Assembly (NCBI GenBank): GCA_034620365.1
Contig: JAQGEQ010000186.1
Coordinates: 682,001 to 746,000, forward strand
From: Pegea sp. RAD2-039
Lineage: Eukaryota > Chordata > Thaliacea > Salpida > Salpidae
Direction: 5' to 3'
DNA length: 64,000 bases
The notes beneath the pieces were generated by a model. The model searched no databases and was not told where the DNA came from. It worked only from the letters and a program-made list of their open reading frames with translations. The position numbers were made by a program, and so were the translations under genes. Below, piece by piece: positions 1 to 13,840 of the stretch (position 1 is the stretch's first letter; every line of letters begins with the position of its first letter).

Positions 1-288
1 AAGTATTTGTAATCAATAAATCAATAAATTAAGTATTATAAACATAAAAAACTATTTTAACAACTTGAATGCTAACATAATTACTCCTTTACAAGTTTAA
101 ATCATTTTATTGCCTCATTTTATTTGTTTAAAATCATAAAAATCAGTCATAAAACTTTCAGCTATTTATAAATAGAACTTTAGGGTTACACTTTTAATAA
201 TAATAAAAAAATTATGTAAAGAAATTACAATAAAATAATAATTTTTATTTACTTTTAATAACAAGATTAATTTTATTCTTCATTTATA

Positions 289-494
289 TTTTTTTTTTTT
301 TTTTTTTTTTTTATATATATAAATGCGAAGGAGGGTGCCTAAAGAGAGCACATCTCTCTAACACACATTCTCAGGAGTTTTTTATGGTTTTTCTCAGGAG
401 TTTTATATGTCTCCACCTGGGGCCGAACCCGGTACTTCCTAGCTAGATGTACCTTGTAGCTAGGTGTAGTAACCGCTTCGCCACCAAGCAGGAC
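289..494 (-). mobile_element. tRNA-derived SINE, minus strand
   Basis: Read on the minus strand, this segment has a perfect pol III A box (TGGCGAAGCGG, plus positions 473-483) and a B-box-like GGTTCGGCCCC (419-429), spaced as in a tRNA gene. Between them lies an 8-bp inverted repeat (CCTAGCTA/TAGCTAGG, about 438-464). A non-tRNA body follows, ending in an AT microsatellite and a poly(A) run (seen as about 24 T at 289-312). The body holds a duplicated module, TTCTCAGGAGTTTT, near 369 and 391. A tRNA head, unrelated body and poly(A) tail are the hallmarks of a SINE moved by a LINE partner. The 5' boundary is approximate, no clear target-site duplication was found, and the parent tRNA is not identified. 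Confidence 0.8.
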
Positions 495-3400
495 GTATTA
501 TGATATTCAATACTTTAAATACTCCACAACTAATTCAATTAATTGAAAATAGCTTTAAAAAACAGTTTTCAAAAATTCACAAACAAAATATAAGCTAACT
601 GAAATCAAGTTAAAAAAACAACAAATTCTTAACAAACAGTTTTTAAATAGTATTTATTTAGTATCTTAAACGTTTGTTTAGATTGCTTACAGAATCACCG
701 AGGCAACAATTAGCGACATCTTGTGAGCAAAAGTATGTTCTGAAGCTAATCATTTAATGAAGAAAACTATTATTTTGTAAAAAGTTAGTTTAAATGTATT
801 GTATGTGTTTCATATCTCGATTTTCAACTATTCTAAACTTATTAATCACCTATAAATGGAAATAGATGATAATTAACAGCTACGAGTTTATACTAGCGTA
901 AGATAATTCAATATTAGATGGTGTTCCACTCACCATTAAAAAAGCTCCACAAACAAATGTAGCTCATAAAAATATCTAGGACCTTGAATAAAAAAAGAAA
1001 AGTTTATAAACAAAGATCGATTTAAAATTATAACCAGTTGAAATAACCCTAAACATGCTTCATTTTTAAATTAGATTTAGACAACTTTTTATAAATAATA
1101 TACAAGCCGCTACCGAAGTAGGTGCAAATACGAATCTTATTATCATTATCGACTGTCAAGTGAAAGATCTATCTGTTGATAAGATAGGTTTTGTTCCCGG
1201 TCAGGTTCACTTTGTATAATTCCATAGTATAATAGGAAATATAATTTTAAGTTTTATTTGTCGACCATGAGTATAAGAACTATTAAAAGGTGTTTCTAAA
1301 CTATTTCGATATTTGTAGTAAGTAATCTAACTAAGACAAGATATTTGAATACGATGATTACAGCAAAAGTAAAATAAATGAGAGACAATTAACTTTTCCT
1401 AAAAGAATATAAGACTGAAACCACAAGATTTTTATCTTAATCTATTTCAAGCCTATGTAATGATAAATTAAACATCTTAACTGTTTTTGAACTATCTTTA
1501 GTTATGACTCACATTATATAATTTAGTGACATATATTTTATATAATGTTGTTTTTGTTAACTTTAGTTAGTTTATCAATATCGATTTATTAGATATTAAA
1601 AAATGATATGATTTTTATGCTTAGATAATATAATTATTGATAATAACTGCAAGAAACCTTTAATACTTTTAAACTTTTAAGAACATCAACTATAGATACT
1701 TATTATTTTATATTTTTTGACTAGGAACTTAATACGATGAGTAACCTCACATTAAATTCTTTTTCTCTTCTTTATATTGTTACTTGATTTCCTCCTATTT
1801 TTAATGAACAGTAAAATATTTTAAAAGCAAATGACGGACGCATTAAAAATATTTTCAGTAAGTCCGTGGCCATGTAACAACAAATTCTTTTCTTTTGTTG
1901 ATTTCTATTGTTGAAAAATCCAAATCAGTTGAAAAAGTAATAGAGGCTTGTTTAAAAGGTTTTGTTTTTAGTGAAAACTTTTTCAGTTAATCAGGTGACT
2001 ATATTAAAGATTGCAAAATGTTTAACATGTTTTATTAAATTTAATATGGTAGAAAGTTATGAAAAGTTAAACCTTTTTTTGTCACCAGTGAGATAACTTA
2101 ATATGATGTTTGGCTTTTGGAAAATTTTATATACTATATAAAAATGTTTGTGTCTATCTAACAACAAATGGTTATATATAAGATAAAACTTATATAAGGT
2201 TTATTTCTACGCTTTGTATTTACCTTTTTTGAGTATCGACTTAACTTATAAACATAATTATTTAGGATTAATGATTATTTCTGAACTGCAAGTATATTTT
2301 CTTTCTAATTTCCTTTCTTATTTCCTAAAAATTTAACTAATAAATAATTAATTATTCTCTTAATTTATTATCTTAAATAAATGAGAAATAGTTTAAAAAA
2401 CCAGAATCATTTTAGTGAAGCAAAAAAATGTTTAAAAAGAAGACAGTTTTAACAAATGAAAACAAAAGAGTTTTGAATAGTTTTTGTAAAATATTAAAAC
2501 AAGATTTAGTTGAAGTTAGAACAGAACTTTACTACTAATTATGTTAATTTCATTTATAGCAAGAGGCTGCTAAATTTTATTCTTACTTTTGAAGAATTTT
2601 TGTTGACCTATTTTCAATTTACTTTAAATTTGAATTCTTATATTAGTATAGATCTACAATTTCTGACAATAAATTCTGACAATTTTCTGAGGAAATATCT
2701 TAGTAACTAAAAATATCAATATCTTTAAATAAAGAGAAAGTCTCGTTTAAAAAAATACTAAGATAGATAAAGTTTCAAAAGCTTTTTCTAATATTAAAGA
2801 TTATTGTAGATCAGTTTTATATCTTCAAATATTTTCTGATGTTGTGATTACAGTACAGAAAGTGTTAAAATGATAACTTAATCTTTGTGTGGAACGTAAA
2901 AGCAAAATTTCTATAGTTATTGAGTAAAGATATATCTAAGTTAATACTTAAAGTAATAAAAGATAAAAATTCAGTTTTAACTACTTTAAAATCTTCATTA
3001 ATTATTTATGAAATTAGAAACTCCTGAAAGTTGCGTCATGGTTTTGTTTTTAAGTTAGTTTTAGTTTCACTTAAATCTATTACAAAGTTGATGAAAAGCT
3101 AAATGCTTAATCTCTTTGTACATACTTTTTTTGAATGAAAAGTTTTTTATTTTAGGTTAAGTTTAAATTATAAAAACCAGATTTGTATTACCTTATATAA
3201 ACTTAAGTACTATGTCAATACAACTAGATACCTCAGTAATAGAATAGTCGCTCAAATGTGTAATAAAAATATTGCATCAGTCTTTAGATGGTAATTCAAT
3301 GCAATTGATGAAAGATATTTTTTTTGAAATGTAGCTTAATTGAAAGTTGTTTTATCCAGGCTTGCCTTCAAACTTTTTCAGCGTTCAATTTTATCTTCAA

Positions 3401-6400
3401 AATAAAAGGTTTTAAATTTTATCGATTTTTTTTAAATGTAGAAATGTTTTCCAGCCTTTACAGTTACTTTTCTTATTATTTATTCAGATTTAGATTTATT
3501 TTTCAGTTTAGAATAAGTTTGTAATATTTATTTAATATTTTTATTATTTATCTATTTCCGAAAACTGATTTTAAAGTATAAACAAAATAAGATATTTTAA
3601 TAATTTTAATCTTTATCAGTAAAAATAATCAAACTTTTTGTATAATTCGTTAGTTTTTATCTAACTTCTAAAACTTGTATATCTTAATATAAAGATTGAA
3701 TTGTTTTGTTTGAAAATTAATTAGAATTCACAGACTTTTATATACCAGTTACTCAGCTTTGTATATTTTACAAGATTTTTATATACTAAAAAGATATCTT
3801 TAAATACTCTTTGATTAAACTATTTGTTTAAATGCTTAAAACGAACCTTTTACCATCACTCATAAAGCTAACAACAATTTGCACAATATATTTTAACACA
3901 AACAAATTTGCTATGATTTCCACTTCCATTTTCTCCTTAAGAGTATTTATATTTTACTACTGATCAATTATTTATACTGAGTGACAATTCTGACTCTAAG
4001 CCTTGTCATGCAGCAAGCAACCCTCAAATAAATGTCAACCTCTAAATCGTAATCTGTAATGCATTTTTGTTAAAGGGTCAAAATCTAATCTTTCATTTCC
4101 TTTATCTCAGTAGACTTTCATTGAATTATTCAAACTATAATTGAAGATATAATAATCTTGTAAAACAAACTTATTGAATTTTACTTAGGGATTTTTTCCA
4201 TTTAAGATTAAACCATTTTGAGTATAGGAACAATAGGGGCATTAATTGTTATTATTGCTTACAGTTAATCAAAGTTTATTTGTAAACAAAAACAGCTTGA
4301 TGAGCTATCGAAGTAATTAGTAAAAGTTATTATTGTTTTTGGTTCATGACTTCTATTGACATTTTTGTACGAGATTTTATTATAAACCGATCCTATACTG
4401 GTTGTAGAAAAAGTATTTTAATAAGTTTTAGTTTAAATTTTTTTGATAGAAGCAATTGTGAGAATTTGAGGTTTTTATAATATTTTATATGACAAAGTTT
4501 CGAAGTTGAAGACCTTTATACTTATAAGCACTACAGTATTTGCGATACTTTTTTTGAACAGTAAGCAGTTTTCCATTCAGAAAGTTACTTTGCTAGAAAT
4601 CTTAAATCATCAAATCTGAAATCTGCCTACAAGACAAGTTTTTCTTAGCTTTGTAGAAAGGTTTTACAAATTAACGTGACTCAAGTTTTCAATTCAGTCT
4701 TTATCGAGATGTGACTTCACCAAAAAACTCCCAAATTCCTGGTGATTTTCATAAAACACTTTTGGAAGTTATCGAAAATTTAACTGTCAAATTTATTCCA
4801 AAATAGAAATTATAGAATACTTTTATAGTTACTTCTAACCTAGTATCAGTTGTTATATCTATCCTTGCATAATATCATTCATAAATTAAGGTTCAAACCT
4901 GAACTATAGTTTGGAAAAATTTGAAGTGACTTTTTAATATTTGTTCCAGACGCTCTGTAGTTTGCGCTTGATTAAATCCCACAATAATTGGAGGTCCAGG
5001 AAACTATACTTCTCAATCTTTGTTGTAGCTTGCGTATTGTATAATGAATGCTGGCTGTAGGTTTCTAAGCTTCTATATGTTAGAAAAGATTGATTTTTTT
5101 TATCCTCCACCTTTTAAGCTAATGCCAACTGTAGAGAATGGTTTTTATCATACAAAAACAGCAACATCATTATTGAAAATAATATGAGGAAAATTGTTTT
5201 GAATATATCCGTATGAGTTTTCAACTAGAAATTGTTCTATACTTTCACAAGTTGTCAGTTTCACTGACATAGTTTCGTTGATGTCTCTACTACTGTTGAC
5301 TTGCTTTCAAATGATTCTATTGATTCAATCTTAACTTATGGAAATATAAAACGATTTTAATTTGAAATTATAAGTGTCTTTCTGTCATCCTTAAGAGATT
5401 TTCGAATATTTAGACAAATATTTACAGATCAAATTGTTAAAAACCAATCTTTTAACAAGTTTTGTTAAATTATAGAAAATTTTCATTTTTTCAAATTATT
5501 TGTATGCTTTATTAGATACTTTAGAAAAATGAATTGTTTAAATTTGAAGTTAAAAATGAAAACAAATTTGAGCTGACATATTAGTTTAAAAACCAAACTT
5601 TAATATTGTACAAAGTTTAAAATTTTTTCTTATTTAAAGCTTTAGTTTAGAGTAAACAAAGTTTGTTTTAGAAATTAATAAGTTTCATAATTTGATATTC
5701 ACAGCCCATGCAAGAGCTTGATTCAATTTACTCAAAAATTTCTTTGTTCAAAAGATTCATTTACTTTAATAAAAAGTAGAACTTAATTTAATATAAAAAT
5801 CGTTTTTTTTACAAAAGTTTATTTTAGTTTTAAAGTTTTGAAAAAGGGCTTTAAAATTAACCTTGAAACTTTTTAAATGTACAAATGGTTTGAGTTATAT
5901 AAAATTGTTCATTGATTAAAATAGCTTTTGTATTTTTAAAAGTTTGCACAATCAAACTTTGTATTTAAGTGTTTAGCATAAGTAATAAATTGATCAAAAT
6001 TGGTATTTTTTCACTAAATAAAGCTAAAAATATTATGATACAAATATATTTTTTGAGAAGTCTGAATAATATTTTTAATTAAATATTATCATCATTGCGA
6101 ACAAATATAATTTTATAACTGATTAATAAATAAAGGTAAATTTATTAAATAAACATTTATTACATAATGATGTTCATATAAGTTAGACATTAAACAGTAA
6201 TTTTTACTCTTAAGTAATTTATTTGAGTTTATATAAACGTTAGAACATATCAGAAAAGTTATTTTTATATTAATTGTGTTTATTCTTTTAGCTTAGGTGA
6301 TTTGAAATTGGTTTACAGTATAAGTATTGTGTTTTTTATTTATTAAAATTAATCTAAATTCTACATTTTTTTAAGAATACAGATCTAAGTTTGTTTATAT

Positions 6401-8918
6401 TTGATTGGTTTACATTCAAAAAAGAAACCGCATTCGTTAGACAAACTTGTATTCTAAAAAATCGATTAATAATATGTCTTTCATGTTTCTATAAAAATAC
6501 TTTTCATATAGTTTGTAAATAAAACAAAGAAGTTTTAAACACACGAAAAATTAGTTTAGTAATACAATAAACACAACAACAATATAATGGATTTTTTATT
6601 GAGACTAATTTTTTTAGATTTATTTTAAGTCTCAATTCTTAGATTATCAAAAAGATTTTTTTATTTCATTTTTTATAGTTAGCTTGAAAGCAAAAATAAT
6701 TTAGTAATTTTTAAATAGTATTAGATTGACTGGAGACAAATACTTAAAAAGTTTTTATATATTAATAAAAAAATATTTGTTTTCAGCTTTTCAATTGTTA
6801 TTAAGAACTTTTTGATTAATAACTTCAGTAAAATATCTATTAAGAAATATTTATATGATAGTGTATACAGATATTTCAAATTAATTACATTTTTTTCAAG
6901 TAATTTTCAATTTAGAAATATTTTAATATCTTTAATTTAGAGGGTTTATATTCGTGAGTGTGCTATACTTGTGCAAATGTACACTTCTCAGTGACATATT
7001 GATCTTTATCGAGTTCAAAGTCATAATAATTTGAAATCGGCTCGTCATATTGAAGGTAGTTTTAACAAGAAGTATTAACTTTAATGAATTTTTGTGAACA
7101 TAAGTTAATTATGTGTCTATGTAATCAGTATTTAATAAATTAAAACCTCGTACTTATAACATTTTGTATCTTGTATTTAAATGATTAAAAAATTATTAAA
7201 ACCCATCTCTCAAAGTTAGATCTAATCTGAAACTCTTATAAACTGAAGATTAAAAGTCTCTTGCAAGGTATTAGTAAAATAAACAAAGCATTTGACAAGC
7301 TTTTAAATATCATACATTAAGCACATTCTTCACATATTACAGTTTACAGATTCTCAAATAGTAGCTCTTGAACTAGTTCTTCATCTATAAGTATGTTTTT
7401 ACAATATTTAAAGAGATATTTTTGTATAAAGTATTATCTCTATCTTCCAACCTACGCTTGCAATAAAAAAAAATAAATTCTGAAATATATTTCCGATTAT
7501 ATAACTTATTAGACAAATAGTTATTTTAAACCATTTTAATTGTCTATCGATACAATAAACAACTATTATGATGTATCAAACAACGTAATACAAATGCAAC
7601 ACTTGGTATGAACTTTGACAAGTACTTGAAAAAAAGAAAAAGTTGATATCCATATATTTCAAGCGTTTTAGCTTCAGCAAATAAGTAAGCTTTTAAAGAT
7701 GTGTTATTTGAGTAAAGTGTAGAATGTTTTAAAAATAAATGAGTTTATGATGTTTCAGAGGAAGTTTAACCATAAAATTACTTATTGTTTTCTTTGTTGA
7801 AGACTAGCTGCTTGCTTTTAGATAATGTATTTTAGTTTTTTTTAGATTTACTTGGTAGGTTGTTTTTGTGAAGTTTTATTTTAAAGATTTGTAATCAAAC
7901 TCAGTATAAAATATAGCTTTAATCTAGCTTATACTGGCTTATACTATTTACATATTTTATTGATGTTACTACTTAAATAAATTAAACTGCTAAAATCAGT
8001 CTTTAGAATCTTATACTAAATAGTTTCAAGATGTTTTTACAGTCCTCGGTTAGGTTGCTTTATTTTATATATATTCAAGACATATAACTTTTGATTTTTA
8101 TTTTAAACTAAATCTAATTTCCTCATAAAACACTAAATCAACATTTTTGGCAAAAACTAATTTTTAAAAGCTTAAGTAGTTCAGCTTGGCTAACAAAACT
8201 TGTTTAAGGTAAACTATCTAAAAATAAACTTTAATAGAATTTCCTCGATAAGAATTATTTAGAATATTTAACTAGCTGACTAAATGCTGGACTATAGTTT
8301 GTATAAATATAAAAGAGATTCTTTAAAACTGTATATTTGCTGGAATTGCTTTTAATACTTTAAAAAAACATACTTTAATCTTAATTGAAATGATTAAAAT
8401 AGTTACTCTTCACATTTTTAAAAACACAGAAGCTTTATTTTGAATGAAATTCCACAAATGATAAGATTAAGGTACAAACCCGTGAAAGTATGAGTAAAAG
8501 TTTAGATAAAAACTTTTTGTGCTATCTGATCTTATCTGATATTTCTAAGTGATTTGATAAATTCAGAACAAATTAAAGAAAGTTAATCTTTAAAAATTTC
8601 TCATAAATAACAAACAACAATTTATGTTTTATTTCTACAAATTTGAAAAATAATTCCAGTTTTAATAATCGAAATATTAAAAATATACCTAAACTATATT
8701 ATCACAAAATTAATATTTAAGTTTTGTAATAAAATTCAAACTAATTATTTAATCTTATTTTTGAAATAAGAAAGTTTTGTATATCAAGTCTTCGGTTTTT
8801 TGGTTTATTACACACCTACATACATTTCTATGATAGCTATTAACTTACTCGTATTTAATTTCCTAAAAAAAATAAATTTAGCTTTGAATTATTTTTTGGT
8901 TTAGTCGAAAAGCTGATC
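495..8918. other. AT-rich intergenic DNA
   Basis: I find no exon, RNA gene or repeat I can name in these 8.4 kb. Open frames are short, made of Phe, Leu, Asn, Lys and Ile codons expected from AT-rich DNA, and lack splice sites that would join them. The last bases, a T-rich run ending in TTTAG near 8893-8903, look like a splice acceptor just before the BTB gene, so a 5' untranslated exon of that gene may lie in this stretch. Confidence 0.55.
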
Positions 8919-10739
8919 ATGTTTTGGAAGAAAAACAGAAATGATTTTAGAATTTTGAGTAAAGATAAAACCTACATCTTTTCAATTGAAGAGCTTCAAA
9001 AGCGGAGCTTCTTCTTTAAAACTTTTTTCCAAAGCTCTTTATGCAAAGATGAAATTGAAAAAAGATGTCTATGTCTTAGTGACACTACATCAGATATTAT
9101 AGATGTACATTATTTAGATGTGATAATGAAACTACTACATCATGTTGAAAAAGAAGCTGTGACGTCATCACGAATCGAAAACTGCATCTTTAAACGAGTA
9201 GGTCTGCTTCCTGGAAATCATCGTTCGTTTGGAAGTAAAAAATTTCGTGAATGGATGTTAAATGCAGATACTTTGAAGATGCAAAAACTCCTTACAGTTT
9301 GTGATTACTTCCAAATACTCGATATTGTAAAATATCATGGATTCAACATTGCAAATATCACCAAGACGGATCTACAGCTTGCTTTAAAGATCTTATCTAT
9401 TGATCACGTGCCAGAAATCAGCCAATTATATGATGCAGCCCTAAAAGTTGCTTGTTGCAGTTTCATTGAATGTAAAAAACTTTTAAACCACCAAGACCAT
9501 CTGCTGGATTTACTCATACAAGAACGGATTACGAAGACACAAGTGTGCGGTATTTTTCGTGTTGATACCTCATTTGATGAACGAAAGACTTTTTGCAACC
9601 ATTATGTCATAGTTGCTTTTGGACCAAATGATCCTGGTAATGACAAATGGGAGCCAAAAATAGTTGCCCAATTTTTCTTGGACAATGACGAAAGAGTGAC
9701 TCAGGCAGTAAATTGGTCAGGTTACATCTACGTGTTAACTACTCAATTTGAAAAAGAAAAAAATGAAACAACAATACGAGTTCATCGTTTCAACCCATAT
9801 CTTGTAGTTTGCTACAACGAGCAAGAACAAAAAGAAAACTTTGATTTACTTCCAGAACATGACAAAATCCACCATAAAAGACCTCCTCTTAAACAAGTCA
9901 TCACATTAAGTAAAAAGAAACCAAAAAAATCCAACTTCGAACGTGGGTGGTTCAACGAACCATGTAAATTGAAAAAACCTGGGTTTGTTGACCATATCTA
10001 TGCTGAAATTCACTCATTTGATGAAAAAGAGTACATTTGTCTCCGGTATTGGACCAGGTCCAACCGGATAGTTGGCTCTGGTGATGTAGTTAGTCCATTA
10101 CCTTTGAGTGATGCCGACCGATTTGATTTAGTGAATAAGAAGTGGTCAAGATGTAATCACTGTGAAGAATATAAGAAGAAATTTAACGGTATGCATTGTT
10201 TAAAATCATTTTTTGTTAATTTCATCAATCAATTTCTATTTGAAGGTCCAGATACTCTTTCTCAAGTATTAAATTTAGAAGATGGACTTGTCTGTTCAAC
10301 CATCAAAAAGTCTTATCAACATTATGCTACTCAGCAAGAATTTTTTCGACGTAATAACCGACTTTTTGTAAAATCGATCAAAGTTGTTTACCCTGAGCTA
10401 CCAGTCTCTGATTGTAGCACAAAAACCAACAAGGTCAAATCTGTTTCTGATATCATAAAAGCAAGAACTTTAGACGGTTTCACTCATCAAGATATTCATA
10501 TTGGTGTGTTCTATCGTATCCTTATTGATCAAAGCTATATAGATGGATCACATCGTATTCAATTGACTCAATATAATCTAGGAGATCCGTCACAACATCG
10601 TGTCTTGTATGCATTAGATTATAAACCTGAAGAAAATGAGGAAAAAGATTTCAACTCAAACCAAAATATTGAACATATCCTAAGAAATTCAAACCTAGCA
10701 ATACCTGATATTATAAATCTGTCTTCTAGCTTACTATGA
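8919..10739 (+). CDS. Intronless BTB-BACK (Kelch-like) protein
   Basis: A single open frame of 606 codons, exceptional for this window, where the other genes are split into small exons. Residues about 10-75 look like a BTB/POZ fold (start ILSKDKTYIFSIEELQKRS, hydrophobic core, then LDVIMKLLHHVE). Residues about 120-200 look like the following BTB helices and a BACK domain (LQLALKILSIDHVPEISQLY, then FIECKKLL). The remaining 400 residues are basic and divergent. In Kelch-like proteins this part forms a beta-propeller that recruits substrates to Cullin-3 ligases, but I cannot see clear Kelch repeats. A Cys/His cluster (CNHCEEYKKKFNGMHC) lies near residue 410. A likely splice acceptor ends 16 bases before the ATG, so the coding region sits in one exon after a spliced leader. 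It may be a retrocopy or an ancestral single-exon gene. Family call by fold pattern only; substrate unknown. Confidence 0.7.
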   Translation: MFWKKNRNDFRILSKDKTYIFSIEELQKRSFFFKTFFQSSLCKDEIEKRCLCLSDTTSDIIDVHYLDVIMKLLHHVEKEAVTSSRIENCIFKRVGLLPGNHRSFGSKKFREWMLNADTLKMQKLLTVCDYFQILDIVKYHGFNIANITKTDLQLALKILSIDHVPEISQLYDAALKVACCSFIECKKLLNHQDHLLDLLIQERITKTQVCGIFRVDTSFDERKTFCNHYVIVAFGPNDPGNDKWEPKIVAQFFLDNDERVTQAVNWSGYIYVLTTQFEKEKNETTIRVHRFNPYLVVCYNEQEQKENFDLLPEHDKIHHKRPPLKQVITLSKKKPKKSNFERGWFNEPCKLKKPGFVDHIYAEIHSFDEKEYICLRYWTRSNRIVGSGDVVSPLPLSDADRFDLVNKKWSRCNHCEEYKKKFNGMHCLKSFFVNFINQFLFEGPDTLSQVLNLEDGLVCSTIKKSYQHYATQQEFFRRNNRLFVKSIKVVYPELPVSDCSTKTNKVKSVSDIIKARTLDGFTHQDIHIGVFYRILIDQSYIDGSHRIQLTQYNLGDPSQHRVLYALDYKPEENEEKDFNSNQNIEHILRNSNLAIPDIINLSSSLL

Positions 10740-13700
10740 AAGTAACTTTTACGGTTTTGGCTACTACAGTAGCTCGTGAGTAATGTCATTATACTTGACG
10801 AGTTTTTATTTTTTACAAACCAAACTTTTTAGCTTGCCCATTCAAAATCCTAATAACAAATATATAAATAAATTAAAAATATACAGCTCCTTAATATCTA
10901 TTGTTTAATCCTTCTACTACTATTTTTTTGTTTTAAGAAGTTATATGCTTTAAAATGTTAATGAAGATATCATAACAATCACTTGTAAGTGTTAGAGATG
11001 TAAGATTATACAAAAATTTGAAGCTAAAAAAGTTGTTTTGTATTTAGTGCGTGTCTTGATTAAACTATTTGCAATAAACAAATCATATTGATAAAGTCTG
11101 TTGATGTATAATAAGGAGATAAAGTAGAATTATTTACTAGTTTAGATAAGGTGTATATCTCATTTATTTTCTTATATAAAAATTATTTAAGTGTCAATTG
11201 TAAATGAAAGATCTGTATCAATTGATTTATAGTAACATTTTTATGTGTTTTTCTAAGTTATTTTAGAATTGTATTTGTATAAACAACATCACTTAGATGT
11301 GTAATTGTAACACCATGTTAATGTTCTTAACCATAATTTGATTATCACCAACAACTAGGAACTTTTACTTTTGGCTTAAAACCAAACATTATTTAGTGTT
11401 TTTTGGATTAACTAACATAAATAGGAAAAACAAATTTTCATAATTACCTAGAAACACAGATTTACTAATATAGAAATGGATTTTGTTATCTACTTTTAAC
11501 TAAAACCTTATTTTGTGCAGTTTATGTTCTTACATTTTAAATAATTTCAAAATATATTTTGGGACTTTTGATACAAGGTTGGATGTTGTTTATGTCACAA
11601 CATTTAATGTATTAAAAGTATCTTAATTTTGATGAAATTTCTAAAATCTGAAAAAACCTTATATGACCTTAACTATTAAATCTCTTATCTAAACAACATG
11701 ATCATCAATCAATATTAGGACATAAAAAGGATCAGCTGTAAAAAATGAATGATTAATGTGACAAAACTTACCAATAATCTCAAGTCTCTAAATTACTTTT
11801 ACAAAAAAGTCTAAAAGTTATTTTTAATCTTCCAATTTAAACCTACATCTAATTATTTTGTTGGTTCTTGTCAATAGGTCTTTAGAAGTCTTCCTAAATT
11901 TTTACAAATGAATTTAAACTGAAATATTTAAACTATTACAAAGTTTTAACTTCTTTAAATTGTTCATCATTATTAAGATCAATTTATAAGTTTTGATCAT
12001 AATTATATATAATAATAGAATATTAAAAAAACAAAATATTATATTATGATAATAAAGAGTTTATAACCAATTATAAGGAGCTTCTTGGCATGACAGGGAA
12101 GATTTCGTTGAATTTGATGATCAAAACTTGTTTATTGGTTAAGATTTCTTATAAGATAAGCTGTCATTCCATTTCAACAAGTTTTTTTAATTAAAGAATT
12201 TTTCTGATGTCAAATTAAAGTTACAACCGCTAAAACATAAGATTTCATTTTAAAGTGTCTTTGTTTAAATATACGAATAACAATTCACTGATTTTGAAAT
12301 CGCAAAAAAAATAACTCATCAGAAGACGTTTTGTAAAAAAATATTTAATTTGATGATTTATATTAAGTTTTATTTGTTTAAGATAAAAGTAACAAGAGAT
12401 ATGAATGATTTAGAGTATTAAAAAAGCTGATATCTTTGGCTCATAGCTTTAATGTATAATTGAGTCTTAAAAATACTTTTTTTTAATCTTAGTTTTTATC
12501 TTCAAACTGTGTTTACATTTCAATGAAAAGAAAAAAGTAACAAACTTATTGAAAAAACTTAAAGTAAAAAAGGTAGAGATGCATTTTAAGCTTTAATAAT
12601 TAACTTATTGTAAACGTGAGTTTTCGATAAGTTTACTTTAAGTGACTTAATTATATTTTCTGTAAAAAAACAAAAACATTAAATTTAGTTTAATTCGATT
12701 TAATTACAATTTTTTATTTCCAATTTTATTTTAACTAAATGTTCCGTATCTTCTGAAAAGCAACTGATTATCAGAAGCAAATAACTAAATTTATTAATAA
12801 TATTTTGAATATATGTTAACATAATCAAGTGTTTTCAGAACTTCTTGTTTCGAGTAGTCTACTTTTACATCATAAATAGCTGGAATTTTCTTATGGGTTT
12901 TATTAGTTGCGCCGTTAAAGCATCAATTCAATTCTGACAAATTGAAATAATTTATTTTAATTTCCAAACGATTTTAAATTATTTTTTTTATTAACTTTTT
13001 TACTTTCAGTTTATAAAAATCATAATATAATGTTTGCTTGTTCAAAAATTGATTAGTATATTTTCGACAAGTAACTACACCTGTTAGTAAATCATTTAAA
13101 AATAAATAGAAATCCCAAGACAACAAGAAAAAGTTTTGACGCTTGTAATAGTAGCTGATAAATTTTGTACTGAAATTTTTCAAGTAATAAAAAGTTCAAC
13201 GTAATTAGCAGTTGACTGTTTATTGCAAAACAATCTTTTTGTTAACCTATTTATTTCAAGTTTATTTTAATAAAACATTTTGGCAACACTGTTGCTTTTA
13301 TCACACTAGTCTAGTGTCAAAACTTATGATGTTAAACACAAAAAATAAACTTTTCAAAAATTGAGTTGTTTTGGTTATAAAAAAAAAACCTCGTGTTATT
13401 ACCGTTAGTACACGATTAACAAACATCGCAAAGTTTTAAATATTAATTTGATATGCTTCGCTTAAGCAAATTAACTGCTTTCAATAACACTATAGGATAG
13501 TCATCTGATAAAAGTTTATAACAAACAGTTTTTTGCTAAAATAATAAATGGATATAACAGTCACTTCAGCATAATGTTTTTATATTGACAAAATACTTTC
13601 CATATAATTCATATGGAGTAAATCAAAATAAGTCAAATAATTGTTTGAAATTATCAGATAATTTTTCAAATAAACAAATTATCTTTAAGCCAATTATAAA

Positions 13701-13840
13701 CAACCAATACTTTCTTAAACTTTTCCTATTTAATTTTCTTAGAAGTCTTCTAAGCTTACAGCTTAAAAACTGTTTTATTTACTCAAATTATTCAGGATAT
13801 TATTAGTGATCAATTTACTTAAGCCTGACACAATTTTGAC
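10740..13840. other. AT-rich intergenic DNA after BTB gene
   Basis: Contains the 3' untranslated region of the BTB gene (an AATAAA near 10868 is a candidate polyadenylation signal). Beyond that I recognise nothing. Open frames at 12974-13183 (-) and 13585-13806 (+) have composition-driven residues and no splice context, so I do not treat them as genes. Confidence 0.5.
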
